Shown: one piece after another, positions 9,184 through 17,623 of the stretch
Layout: the number at the start of each line of letters is the position of its first letter
How positions within the stretch are numbered: position 1 is the first letter of the stretch
Assembly: GCF_019457615.1 (NCBI RefSeq)
Contig: NZ_CP080414.1
Coordinates: 3,917,501 to 3,981,500 of the forward strand
DNA length: 64,000 bases
Direction: 5' to 3'
Origin: Shewanella zhangzhouensis
GTDB taxonomy: Bacteria; Pseudomonadota; Gammaproteobacteria; Enterobacterales; Shewanellaceae
Position numbers and translations under genes: made by a program
Notes under the pieces: generated by a model
Told to the model about the DNA's origin: nothing
Seen by the model: only the letters and a program-made list of their open reading frames with translations
Databases searched by the model: none

Positions 9184-9457
9184 CTGAAATCATCCTTGAT
9201 TTTAAATGGCTAAAGTCATTGTCGGTCACTTAACTCATGTTTCTAGTCTGGTCGATAAGTGCCAATGTGCAAGTTAAAGTCCGACTTTTTTAGTAGGACT
9301 TTTCTTCCAGCGTTATGCCCCACTTTTGGAAATTTATGACCATACTCACAGAGTGGATCTGGGAGAACATTTTTTACCCATTCAACAAATAATTTTTGCT
9401 TTTCTCAATCCGTCAAAGTGGTTAGAAAGTCCTTAAATAACCCACGAGGAATTCGTT

Positions 9458-9640
9458 ATGGCTCGAATAGTTGAAATCCTGCCCCAAGATAGCGAAATGG
9501 AAGAACTGACCTCACCCAAAAATGCGCAGGCAGCCAAAGCCCTCAAGCGCCGACAGGAGGTCAAGCGTCGACTGGATGATTACCTCGAACGCGCCGAGTT
9601 AAAAAAGGCACTGGGCCTGGACGATGAAGATGACTTTTAA
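9458..9640 (+). CDS. Small acidic-tailed protein, PA3496-like
   Basis: 60 aa, soluble and highly charged. The central part (AKALKRRQEVKRRLDDYLERAELKK) is a basic helix with coiled-coil character, and the tail DDEDDF is acidic. The combination of a KRRLDDYLE helix and a D/E-rich C-terminus resembles the PA3496 family of small conserved proteins proposed to affect envelope integrity; I hold that identification loosely. GAGGAA precedes the ATG with good spacing, and a hairpin follows. Confidence 0.65.
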   Translation: MARIVEILPQDSEMEELTSPKNAQAAKALKRRQEVKRRLDDYLERAELKKALGLDDEDDF

Positions 9641-9645
9641 CACAG

Positions 9646-9667
9646 GGGGCAGGTAATTCCCTGCCCC
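9646..9667 (+). terminator. Hairpin after the 60-aa ORF
   Basis: An 8-bp stem ggggcagg/cctgcccc with a 6-nt loop lies five bases after the stop codon. Only gaatacctt follows, so it lacks a clear T-tract. Confidence 0.5.
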
Positions 9668-9763
9668 GAATACCTTGCCAATCTTATAAATTCAGCCGCT
9701 TAGGTGGTTCTCCATAGCGCTTGTGGCTATGATATTCCCAAGCCGTCCCCAGAGCGTTAATGA

Positions 9764-11119
9764 ATGAACGATGCAAAACTCAGGTACTGTGAGCACCTGC
9801 GACGCTTTTCCGACCAACTGATCCAGCTGCAAGCACCCATCAAAATCCTGGATGCCATCAAGTGGCCCAGAGAGCTGGAGCAGCAATTTTTCGATGCCGG
9901 TGCCAGGCAATTGCCGCCGGTAAACAAAGCCTTTTACGACAATCTTCCCCTGCCATTTGATACCCACACCACCCAAAGGGCACTTAAGTCCCTTAAGCAG
10001 GACATCCAAAAAACGCTGGGCAAGGACGACGAATTAGGAAAGCTTCTGGTGGCCAACGTCGACCAATATCGTCTGGTGATCGATATGCTGGGCCACAGGG
10101 GAACTCCTCAATTTGGCAAGCTGAGCAAAGTACTCTACGGCAGCGCCAGCAATAAACTCCATGGCGACAGACATACCCTCAGGCAGTTGGGTGACCGCCT
10201 GAGTTATATCTTCTCACTGCCCGCCGCGGCGCACATGAACAAGCAGCATCCCAAAGAGATTGATGCAGCCAGTGCCGTTGAGCATCTGGGTAGCCGCCTG
10301 GGCCGTTACTTCCACAGTGATGAAATGCGGGTGCGCCTGAGCGACGGTATTGTGTCCGATGCTGCGGTCGGGGGCGACACAGTTAAAATCAACTCCAAAG
10401 CCATGTTCAGCAAGGCGGATCTCAATGTGTATGAAGTCCACGAAGGTTGGGTACACGTGGGCACAACTCTGAATGGCCGGGCGCAGCCCCACGCCACCTG
10501 GCTGAGCGTGGGCTCCCCGCGGGTTGCTGCGGCGCAGGAAGGACTGGCAGTACTGCTGGAGATGTTGACCCTGAGCTCCACTCCGGGGCGCGCAAGGCGC
10601 ATCAGCGACCGGGTGGCGGCGGTAGACATGGCCGAAAACGGCGCCGACTTTATTGAAGTTTATCGCTATTTCCGCGACCAGAATCTGAGTAAAAAAGACA
10701 GTTATCGGGTAACCCAGCGGGTATTCCGTGGTGGCATGGTCGCCGGTGGCAGCTGTTTTACCAAGGATATCTCCTATGTCCGCGGCTATGTGGAAAACGT
10801 GAATTTTATCCGCAGTGCCATTGCCGCCGGCATTCCTGAACTCATCCCCATGTTGTTTCTGGGTAAGCTTGCTATCGAGGATATTCCCACCCTGTATCTC
10901 GCTTATCGGGAAGGCATACTCACGGGCCCCAGATATCTGCCGCCCATGTTTGATGACTACAGTGGTCTCTATGCCTGGTTCGGTTTTGCGTCCGGTCTGG
11001 GTAACATCAACCTCAAAGGGGTGCAGCGGCACTTTCAGCGGCAGTTCCGCTGCCTGCCAAATGTGGAGCCCATGTTCCACACCGTTGAAGACACCGAGTT
11101 TGATGCCCCGGCCGAGTAA
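9764..11119 (+). CDS. QEGLA-motif protein (DUF1704, MATCAP-like peptidase fold)
   Basis: 451 aa, soluble. It contains VHEGWVHVGTTLNG (HExxxH) followed about 30 residues later by QEGLAVLLEML, the motif that names the flavohemoglobin expression-modulating QEGLA family (TIGR02421/DUF1704). The eukaryotic member KIAA0895L/MATCAP is a zinc tyrosine carboxypeptidase in which the two histidines and the QEGLA glutamate bind zinc. All three ligands are present here, so a metallopeptidase activity is a reasonable inference; no bacterial substrate is known to me. It is monocistronic with a strong terminator. Confidence 0.88.
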   Translation: MNDAKLRYCEHLRRFSDQLIQLQAPIKILDAIKWPRELEQQFFDAGARQLPPVNKAFYDNLPLPFDTHTTQRALKSLKQDIQKTLGKDDELGKLLVANVDQYRLVIDMLGHRGTPQFGKLSKVLYGSASNKLHGDRHTLRQLGDRLSYIFSLPAAAHMNKQHPKEIDAASAVEHLGSRLGRYFHSDEMRVRLSDGIVSDAAVGGDTVKINSKAMFSKADLNVYEVHEGWVHVGTTLNGRAQPHATWLSVGSPRVAAAQEGLAVLLEMLTLSSTPGRARRISDRVAAVDMAENGADFIEVYRYFRDQNLSKKDSYRVTQRVFRGGMVAGGSCFTKDISYVRGYVENVNFIRSAIAAGIPELIPMLFLGKLAIEDIPTLYLAYREGILTGPRYLPPMFDDYSGLYAWFGFASGLGNINLKGVQRHFQRQFRCLPNVEPMFHTVEDTEFDAPAE

Positions 11120-11131
11120 AACGGATGCAAT

Positions 11132-11159
11132 AAAAAAGGATGCCAAGGCATCCTTTTTT
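11132..11159. terminator. Bidirectional intrinsic terminator
   Basis: The symmetric element aaaaaaggatgcc/ggcatcctttttt lies between the convergent QEGLA gene and rcsF. A-tract and T-tract flank both sides, so it can stop transcription from both directions. Confidence 0.9.
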
Positions 11160-11164
11160 ATCTC

Positions 11165-11524
11165 TTAACTACTGAGCTTGTAGGCGTAACCAATGCACTC
11201 GCGATACCCATAACAACCTGCGAACTGCCTGTCAGCACACTGATAAAGCACCAATGCGTTTCCCCCTCGCTGCCGGGTTTGCAGTTTCAGCTCCCGGGTC
11301 AGGTTGCTGTTACTGGGCAAGGCACCATCGAGCCGGGTCTGGCAGGCCGTGGCAACCACTTCCCCGAGCCCTTCATAGCTGCGGCGTAACACTTCTTCCT
11401 GGCTGTAAAGCACTACCGGGGTCGCACTCAGACTCCTGTTCATCTGCACCGGCAGATTGGTATTGAACGAGGCGGACGAACAGCCCGCCAGGCATAACAG
11501 CAACAGGCTCGTCCTTAAGCGCAC
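11165..11524 (-). CDS. rcsF: RcsF-like outer membrane lipoprotein
   Basis: 119 aa with a GTG start five bases after the symporter stop; GGAG lies about 10 nt before it. A lipobox LCLAGC gives a lipidated cysteine. The mature domain keeps the four structural cysteines of E. coli RcsF in matching contexts: LGEVVATACQ, NALVLYQCAD, AGCYGYRECIG. RcsF senses envelope stress and signals to the Rcs phosphorelay in enterobacteria. No rcsB, rcsC or rcsD is visible in this window, so its partner is unknown. Confidence 0.85.
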   Translation of the reverse strand: MRLRTSLLLLCLAGCSSASFNTNLPVQMNRSLSATPVVLYSQEEVLRRSYEGLGEVVATACQTRLDGALPSNSNLTRELKLQTRQRGGNALVLYQCADRQFAGCYGYRECIGYAYKLSS

Positions 11525-11529
11525 TTCGG

Positions 11530-12909
11530 TTACTCCGCTTCCACCGACTTGGTACTGGCCTCATCGCGGCTGGAGAAGAACTCCCGGGTCAACTTGAACA
11601 CCACAGGGCTCAGCAGCGCCAGTGCAATCAGGTTGGGGATGGCCATCATAGCATTGAGGGTATCGGCCAGGAGCCACACAAAGTCCAACGACCCCATGGC
11701 ACCCAAGGGCACCACCAGGGTCCAAATCAAACGAAACGGCATCACAGCCTTCACCCCGAGCAGATACTGGACGCACTTTTCGCTGTACACACTCCAGCCA
11801 AGGATGGTGGTAAAGGCGAAAATCGCCAGCGCAACGGCAACGATATAGTCACCGATCGGCAGGGCGTGGGAGAAGGCGTAAGAGGTAAGCGCAGCACCGT
11901 TTTCACCGGAGGTCCAGGCGCCGGAGACCACGATGGCAAGACCTGTGATGCTGCACACTATGATGGTATCGATAAAGGTACCCAGCATACCCACCAGGCC
12001 CTGAGTAACCGGACTCTTGGTTTGCGCCGCTGCGTGGGCAATAGGCGCACTGCCAAGACCCGCCTCGTTGGAAAACACCCCGCGGGCAACACCCATCTGG
12101 ATAGCCACCATAACAGCTGCGCCGGCAAAACCACCCTGAGCAGCTACAGGGCTGAAGGCGCTGGAGATAATAAGGCTCAAAGCAGCAGGAATTTCACTGG
12201 CATACACCACCAGCACCGCAAGGCCGGCGGTAATGTAAAATATGGTCATCAGGGGAACCAGCTTACCCGCTACTATGGCAATGCGCTTGATACCGCCCAT
12301 CAGCACCAGTCCCACCAGCACCATCATCACCACACCCGACACCCAGGCAGGCACACCGAAGTTACTGGTAAGCGCCGAAGCCACAGAGTTGGCCTGCACT
12401 GTGTTACCAATTCCGAAACCGGCGAAAGAACCGAACAGTGCAAAGGCAGTCCCAAGCCAGGTCCATTTGCTGCCCAGACCATTCTTGATGTAATACATGG
12501 GGCCACCGATATAGTTGCCCTTTTCGTCTACTTCACGATAACGCACCGCCAGCACGGCCTCAGAATATTTGGTGGCCATCCCCACCAGGGCAGTACACCA
12601 CATCCAGAACAGCGCCCCAGGCCCCCCCACAAAAATAGCGGTGGCCACACCGGCAATGTTACCCGTACCTATGGTTGCGGAGAGGGAAGTCATAAGGGCG
12701 TTGAAAGGACTGACATCGCCTTTCACCTCTTTGCCCTGACCGGGAGTGCGACCCGACCACAGCAACCTGAAGCCCTTGCCAAGCTTGAGAATAGGCAACA
12801 GCTTGAGGCCCAGAGACAGGTACAGGCCGACGCCGAGGATCATGACCAGCATGGGAATACCCCACACCAGACTATTGAGCGACTTTACTAATTCAGTTAC
12901 AGCTTCCAT
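11530..12909 (-). CDS. AGCS family alanine/glycine:sodium symporter
   Basis: 459 aa with about 11 membrane helices. Family features are LSATIGTGNIAGVATAIFVGGPGALFWMW, GMATKYSEAVLAVRYRE and GVARGVFSNEAGLGSAPIAHAAA near the middle, all typical of AGCS (TC 2.A.25) sodium-coupled alanine or glycine carriers. It acts in the inner membrane. The rcsF-like gene follows after five bases, so the two are probably cotranscribed, though their functions are unrelated as far as known. Confidence 0.93.
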   Translation of the reverse strand: MEAVTELVKSLNSLVWGIPMLVMILGVGLYLSLGLKLLPILKLGKGFRLLWSGRTPGQGKEVKGDVSPFNALMTSLSATIGTGNIAGVATAIFVGGPGALFWMWCTALVGMATKYSEAVLAVRYREVDEKGNYIGGPMYYIKNGLGSKWTWLGTAFALFGSFAGFGIGNTVQANSVASALTSNFGVPAWVSGVVMMVLVGLVLMGGIKRIAIVAGKLVPLMTIFYITAGLAVLVVYASEIPAALSLIISSAFSPVAAQGGFAGAAVMVAIQMGVARGVFSNEAGLGSAPIAHAAAQTKSPVTQGLVGMLGTFIDTIIVCSITGLAIVVSGAWTSGENGAALTSYAFSHALPIGDYIVAVALAIFAFTTILGWSVYSEKCVQYLLGVKAVMPFRLIWTLVVPLGAMGSLDFVWLLADTLNAMMAIPNLIALALLSPVVFKLTREFFSSRDEASTKSVEAE

Positions 12910-13021
12910 TCAAACCTCGTCGATGCTTTTCTTCTTATTTATCTTGTTCTTCTCACACCCCGAGCCGGGGTAAGCGCAGCGACCAGATTACAACGAATAG
13001 TTAACAATTGGAAAGCCAGAA

Positions 13022-13576
13022 TCATTCAGGCTGGGGCGCCGATGGCCGCTCCAATATCTGTTTCAGATTGGCAAGACCGCTATCCAGGTCCTTCAGGATT
13101 AAAGACTCCACATCCATCAGGGGAATGAGCAGATTGGTGGGGTAAGGCATATGTCCAACGAAGCCCCAGGTCACCAGGGTGCTGCCGTCCTCGATGGGTT
13201 CTGTGGTGAGATAGGCGCTGTCGTTGGACGTGAAAGGCTCGATAAAGCGCAGTGCAAAATCTATTCGCTTGCCGGGCACAATGGCCATGATTTCCTGCTC
13301 GCCTTTACCCACATCGGGATTGCTGCTCTCCCAGGCACTGACAAAACCGGGCTCACCATCGGTGCCGGTAAAATGCTGCTGCATGTTGGGATCCATCCTG
13401 GCCCAGACGCTGAATTCATCCTGATGCTTCAACAACCTGAGATAGTCGAAGACTTCGTCAACTGGACGGTCGATGGTGCGACTGACACTGACCTCATAAT
13501 CCGACTTGATAAACAGTGCCGCGAGAAAGGGGGCGGCTATCAACAGCAAAATCACGATAAGGAATTTTTTCAACAT
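13022..13576 (-). CDS. SRPBCC (START-like) family protein, membrane-anchored
   Basis: 184 aa from ATG 13576, which has GGAG 6 nt upstream; the open frame extends 55 codons further but overlaps the CWC gene region and lacks a start signal. One N-terminal helix (KKFLIVILLLIAAPFLAALF) is followed by an SRPBCC fold: VSVSRTIDRPVDEVFDYL, PGKRIDFALRFIEPF and STLVTWGFVGHMPYPTNLL. These lipid/ligand-binding domains have varied roles; the ligand is unknown. Confidence 0.8.
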   Translation of the reverse strand: MLKKFLIVILLLIAAPFLAALFIKSDYEVSVSRTIDRPVDEVFDYLRLLKHQDEFSVWARMDPNMQQHFTGTDGEPGFVSAWESSNPDVGKGEQEIMAIVPGKRIDFALRFIEPFTSNDSAYLTTEPIEDGSTLVTWGFVGHMPYPTNLLIPLMDVESLILKDLDSGLANLKQILERPSAPQPE

Positions 13577-13617
13577 AGCGGGCTCCAGCTCCAGTGATTG
13601 CGGTACGGCCAAATCCG

Positions 13618-13818
13618 CTACTTCACCTGTTTTAGATCCAATGTATCTGCTTTGGCAAGCCTCTCGGCACAGCGCTGGCACAGACATGAGGACATGTCTT
13701 GGGGTAATTGTCTGGGAAAAGCCGCGTTCAAACACCAGCAAGCGTCAATGGACTTACCGCTTTGTACGGCACATTCATTGGTATTTTTGCAAAGAGGGCA
13801 CTGGTTGGGGTTGGTCAT
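13618..13818 (-). CDS. Cysteine-rich CWC family protein
   Basis: 66 aa with seven or more cysteines: CPLCKNTNECAV near the N-terminus, the defining CWC triplet in SIDACWCLNAAF, and CLCQRCAERL. It is a probable zinc- or metal-binding mini-protein (Cys_rich_CWC family) without known function. Its ATG follows directly on the stop codon of the upstream 78-aa gene with no gap, so translation is probably coupled. Confidence 0.85.
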   Translation of the reverse strand: MTNPNQCPLCKNTNECAVQSGKSIDACWCLNAAFPRQLPQDMSSCLCQRCAERLAKADTLDLKQVK

Positions 13819-14055
13819 TCAAGGTCGCTGGCGGTAGCAATGTTTTAAGGTTAACAACCGATACAAGAGGCTGCCAAGGGAAAGCAGCGCGTAAATCAGC
13901 ACCGTACTCCACAGCAGGACACCTGACGGACTATCTGGTCGCAACTGCAATAAATACAAAGCAGTAATAATGGATAATGAGATTATCAGTTTAACCACAT
14001 CCATGGGAAGCTGCTGTTCGAGCAAACGGATTTTGTCGTTCATGGTGTTTGGCAT
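13819..14055 (-). CDS. Small two-helix membrane protein
   Basis: 78 aa (74 aa if ATG 14043 is used; neither start has a well-spaced Shine-Dalgarno). Two hydrophobic segments (VVKLIISLSIITALYLLQL and LLWSTVLIYALLSLGSLLY) flank a short loop. No family recognised. It directly abuts the CWC gene and is probably expressed with it. Confidence 0.6.
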   Translation of the reverse strand: MPNTMNDKIRLLEQQLPMDVVKLIISLSIITALYLLQLRPDSPSGVLLWSTVLIYALLSLGSLLYRLLTLKHCYRQRP

Positions 14056-14104
14056 CCTTGTCCATCACTCCCTCACCTTAGTGTAGGAACAGCCAAAAAC
14101 CAAA

Positions 14105-14128
14105 AGGGCTCCTTCAAAAAGGAGCCCT
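14105..14128 (-). terminator. Intrinsic terminator of metF
   Basis: A 10-bp stem agggctcctt/aaggagccct with a CAAA loop; on the minus strand it is followed by ttttggtttttgg. It sits just past the metF stop. Confidence 0.9.
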
Positions 14129-14151
14129 GTCTGGCCTGTTTCGGGTAAAAA

Positions 14152-15042
14152 TCAGTCCTGCTTGGGACGAACCCCCAGGGTGTGACAAATGGCGTAGCTG
14201 AGTTCGGCGCGGTTCAGGGTGTAGAAGTGGAAATCCTTCACCCCTTCACGGGCCAACACTTTCACCATATCAATGGCCACGTTAGCGCCCACCAGCTGAC
14301 GGGTCGCGGCGTCGTTTTCCAAGCCTTCAAACTGACGGTGCAACCAACCCGGAATGCTCACATTGGTCATGGCGGCGAAGCGCTTTAGCTGGGTAAAGTT
14401 GGTCACAGGCAGGATGCCCGGCACGATTTCCACATCTATGCCTGCGGCCACACAACGGTCGCGGAAACGCAGATAAGACTCCACGTCGAAGAAAAACTGC
14501 GTAATGGCACGGTTGGCGCCCGCATCGATTTTTCGCTTGAGATTCACCAAATCCGCCTGCGCATTGGCGGCCTCCGGGTGCACTTCGGGATAGGCGGCCA
14601 CCGAAATATCAAAGTCGGCAACACTCTTCAACAAACGAACCAGATCGGCGGCAAAACGGGTTGGTTTAGGGCTGCCGGCAGGCAAGTCTCCACGCAGCGC
14701 AACAATATTACGAATGCCCTGATTCCAGTAATTTTTGGCCAGTGCCAACAGCTCTTCATCGCTGGCGTCCACCAGGGTCAGATGCGGGGCCGCAACCAGT
14801 TGGGTTTCTTGCTGGATACGCTCAATCACGCCGTGGGTACGGTCACGCACGCCTGAGTTGGCGCCGTAGGTCACAGACACAAATTTGGGATTCAGCGGCT
14901 CGAGACGGCGGATGGAGTTCCACAGGATCTGCTCCATCTCAGGGGTTGAGGGTGGGAAAAATTCGAATGACACATTGATATCACCAACCTCAGCCAGATT
15001 CTGGTTCAGTGAGTTTGCGTGTTGTGCGTGATGAAATGCCAT
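14152..15042 (-). CDS. metF: Methylenetetrahydrofolate reductase
   Basis: 296 aa. MetF reduces methylene-THF to methyl-THF with FAD and NADH, supplying the methyl group for methionine. Family features: VSFEFFPPSTPEMEQ near the N-terminus, VSVTYGANSG, NIVALRGDLPAG, AAYPEVHPEA and NRAITQFFFDVE. ATG 15042 has GGGAG upstream; the five-codon upstream extension is not needed. MetJ boxes lie 26-57 bp upstream of the start. It is transcribed alone and ends in a good terminator. Confidence 0.96.
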   Translation of the reverse strand: MAFHHAQHANSLNQNLAEVGDINVSFEFFPPSTPEMEQILWNSIRRLEPLNPKFVSVTYGANSGVRDRTHGVIERIQQETQLVAAPHLTLVDASDEELLALAKNYWNQGIRNIVALRGDLPAGSPKPTRFAADLVRLLKSVADFDISVAAYPEVHPEAANAQADLVNLKRKIDAGANRAITQFFFDVESYLRFRDRCVAAGIDVEIVPGILPVTNFTQLKRFAAMTNVSIPGWLHRQFEGLENDAATRQLVGANVAIDMVKVLAREGVKDFHFYTLNRAELSYAICHTLGVRPKQD

Positions 15043-15067
15043 TGATAACTCCCTCAATTCTTTAAAT

Positions 15068-15099
15068 GGACGTTTGGACGTCTATATGGCCATATACTA
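15068..15099. promoter_or_regulatory. MetJ operator upstream of metF
   Basis: Four contiguous 8-bp units compare with the met box AGACGTCT: ggacgttt (6/8), ggacgtct (7/8), atatggcc (4/8) and atatacta (about half). Two good boxes plus two weak ones is the normal pattern for MetJ dimers binding in tandem with S-adenosylmethionine. metJ itself is in this window. Confidence 0.85.
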
Positions 15100-15173
15100 G
15101 AGATTCCCGTCTCTAAGTCAAGTTAAAAAATGGCCCGATCTTGCCCTTTTTGCGAGCAGAAGGCGGAAAAAAC

Positions 15174-15197
15174 ACAGGGACTCAAAAGAGTCCCTGT
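15174..15197 (-). terminator. Intrinsic terminator of metBL
   Basis: A 10-bp stem acagggactc/gagtccctgt with an AAAA loop, followed on the minus strand by tttttt. It lies 20 bp after the metL stop. Confidence 0.9.
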
Positions 15198-15216
15198 TAT
15201 TCAACATGTTATAAAA

Positions 15217-17610
15217 TCAGTCCTGCAAGAGATCCCGACAGATCTGCACCAGATCAGATTGAACCGCCGCGGCTGTTACCTCACGACCGGCGCCTGGACC
15301 CCTGATAATCAAGGGATTACCCTGATAGAAAGTACTGCGGATCACAAACACGTTGTCACCCGGGGTGAGATTGGCATAAGGGTGTGCCTTATCAACCCAC
15401 TGCAAACCTACCCGTGCCGTTAACTGACCACCGGCTCTGTCCAGTGCGGCGATATAGCGCAGCACCTTGCCCTCGGCCGCGGCAGCTGCCAAGGCATCAG
15501 CCATTGGGGTATCGAGTTCATCAATGCGGGCAAGAAACTCATCCAGCGGCAGCTCCGCCAGATGCTGCGGCACAGGGGACTCCACCTGAATATCGTCCAG
15601 CTCCAGATCCAGGCCGATTTCCCGCGCAAGGATTAGCAGTTTGCGCTGCATATCGCGACCGGAAAGATCGTCCCGCGGATCCGGTTCAGTGATACCAAGG
15701 CCACGGGCCTCAATCACCAATTCAGAAAACGGACGCTGACCGTCATAGTGCTCGAAAAGCCAACAGAGCGTACCGGAAAAAATCCCGCCCACAGCCTCAA
15801 CGCTGTCACCACTGTTGTGTAAATCGTTAAGCGCATGCTGCACCGGCAAACCGGCTCCGCAGCTGGCGTTGTAGCGCCAATAGAGACGACGGTTACCCAG
15901 CTGCTGCTTGAGATCGCGATAGAAGGGTAAGGGACCAGAGCCTGCCAGCTTGTTGGCACTGACCACATGAATACCACGGGCAAAGAACTCCGGGTACTGC
16001 AAGGTCAGGCTGGCACTGGCGCTGATGTCCAGCGCAACCAACTCATCGCAATTAAGGGTCGATAAGGCATCGAACAACTGCCCGTATTGCCAGTCGGTGG
16101 CGTATTCCTCGAACTCGGTTTTCCAGTTGTCCAGGTGCACACCGGCATTATTGATGTAGGCGCGGGATGAACTGACCAGCCCCAAAAGCTCAATGCGCGC
16201 CTCCAGCTCACGGCACAGGCTGCTCTGCGCCCGGCGAAACAGGCTGACCCAGGCTTCGCCGATATTGCCCACCCCAAGGAGGATTACCCCGATGCGCTTG
16301 CGCGGCCCGGCGCAGCGGCGGTGCACCTTTTGCGTGAGCAGGTTTACCTGGGCCTTGGGCACCAGGGTCACCAGACTCAGGCTGTCATGATACAAAGGCT
16401 TGGCCTCGCGGCTGAGCAGGCGGGCAAAACTCTTGCGGTAAAGCACCGCATCGGCGCTCACCAGTGCCACCAAACCAAAATCGTCGCTGATGGACACATC
16501 GCCCAGACCATATGCTTCAGAGTTGGCCTTTAAAAAGGCGTTGACCTGCTTTTGATTTTCCGGGGTATATGCCAGCTCCAAGCCACCACGGGAACCCTGC
16601 CAGCTTGCCAGCGGTGTTAACCCAGAGGCAGCCAAAGTTGCCAACAGGGCATCGGCGTCGACCTGAGTCGTGAGGCAAAAGAGCGCCACTTCAGAGAGGT
16701 TAGTCACCACGGGAGCACTGGCCTGAGAGCTGGTTGGAGCAACCAGGGTGAAGTCGGTATGGGGGGCATAGCTTGAGCGCACCGCCATGCTCACCTGGGT
16801 GTTAAAAAGGGGCTGCAGTGTGCGGCTGTGCAGCACGGGGGAACCCAATCGCGCCAAGCGGTCAGCCTCAGCCAGAGACATGCTCTTGAGCAACTTGGCA
16901 TCGTTTATCTTATTCGGGTCGGCGTTGAACACCCCTTCCACATCGGTCCAGATGGTGACCCGTTCGATATCCGCCAGACTGGCAATCAGGGTCGCGGAAA
17001 AGTCAGACCCATTACGGCCCAGCAGCAGGGTTTCACCGGCGGGATTAGCGCAGATAAAGCCAGTGATTACGATGCGTTCGTTTTCATGTTCCGCCAGCAT
17101 GGCGGCCACTTTTTCGCGGGACTCCTGCTCGCGAATATTGGGCACGGCACCTTCATCTGCCACCAGTATGCTGCAGGCATCCACATGGCTTGCCGCCACG
17201 CCGGATTCACGCAACAGCGCCGCCATCAACCTGGCGGACCAACGCTCGCCAAAGCTCACCACATGGCTGGTTTGATAGTCGTTGAGGGTTTCCAGTGACA
17301 AGAGGCTGACCAGCTGCGCCTTATCGGTGGACAGACGCTCTCGCAGATAACGGGCCTGCTCGGCACTCAGCAATTGTTCAATCAGGTTTTGCTGATAGCT
17401 TATCAGCACCTGCAATTCTTCCTGCCACAGCGCTTTGGCATCACGCAGCGAAAGCAGCTTATACAAAAAGTTGGTGGTTTTACCGGCGGCGGACACCACC
17501 ACCAGATCGTCGCTGTGGCCCTGGGTCAACAGGATATGGGCCACGCGGCGGTAACAATCGGCATCGGCCAGACTGGAGCCACCAAACTTATGCAAATGAC
17601 AACGCGCCAT
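15217..17610 (-). CDS. metL: Bifunctional aspartokinase II/homoserine dehydrogenase II
   Basis: 797 aa. The N-terminal aspartokinase shows HKFGGSSLAD, VVVSAAGKTTN and LLLGRNGSDFSATLIA; the C-terminal homoserine dehydrogenase shows GVILLGVGNIGEAW, VVSANKLAGSG and a GIFSGTLCWLFEHYDG substrate region. It catalyses the first and third steps from aspartate to homoserine. ATG 17610 is preferred over the GTG at 17613 because GGAG lies 6 nt before it. It starts 13 bp after metB, forming a metBL operon as in E. coli, controlled from the MetJ boxes upstream of metB. Confidence 0.96.
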   Translation of the reverse strand: MARCHLHKFGGSSLADADCYRRVAHILLTQGHSDDLVVVSAAGKTTNFLYKLLSLRDAKALWQEELQVLISYQQNLIEQLLSAEQARYLRERLSTDKAQLVSLLSLETLNDYQTSHVVSFGERWSARLMAALLRESGVAASHVDACSILVADEGAVPNIREQESREKVAAMLAEHENERIVITGFICANPAGETLLLGRNGSDFSATLIASLADIERVTIWTDVEGVFNADPNKINDAKLLKSMSLAEADRLARLGSPVLHSRTLQPLFNTQVSMAVRSSYAPHTDFTLVAPTSSQASAPVVTNLSEVALFCLTTQVDADALLATLAASGLTPLASWQGSRGGLELAYTPENQKQVNAFLKANSEAYGLGDVSISDDFGLVALVSADAVLYRKSFARLLSREAKPLYHDSLSLVTLVPKAQVNLLTQKVHRRCAGPRKRIGVILLGVGNIGEAWVSLFRRAQSSLCRELEARIELLGLVSSSRAYINNAGVHLDNWKTEFEEYATDWQYGQLFDALSTLNCDELVALDISASASLTLQYPEFFARGIHVVSANKLAGSGPLPFYRDLKQQLGNRRLYWRYNASCGAGLPVQHALNDLHNSGDSVEAVGGIFSGTLCWLFEHYDGQRPFSELVIEARGLGITEPDPRDDLSGRDMQRKLLILAREIGLDLELDDIQVESPVPQHLAELPLDEFLARIDELDTPMADALAAAAAEGKVLRYIAALDRAGGQLTARVGLQWVDKAHPYANLTPGDNVFVIRSTFYQGNPLIIRGPGAGREVTAAAVQSDLVQICRDLLQD

Positions 17611-17623
17611 CACTGACTCCTAT

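Noticed and set aside
9641..9763. Intergenic hairpin as a REP-type repeat
   Set aside because: I found no second copy in the window; a simple terminator explains it.
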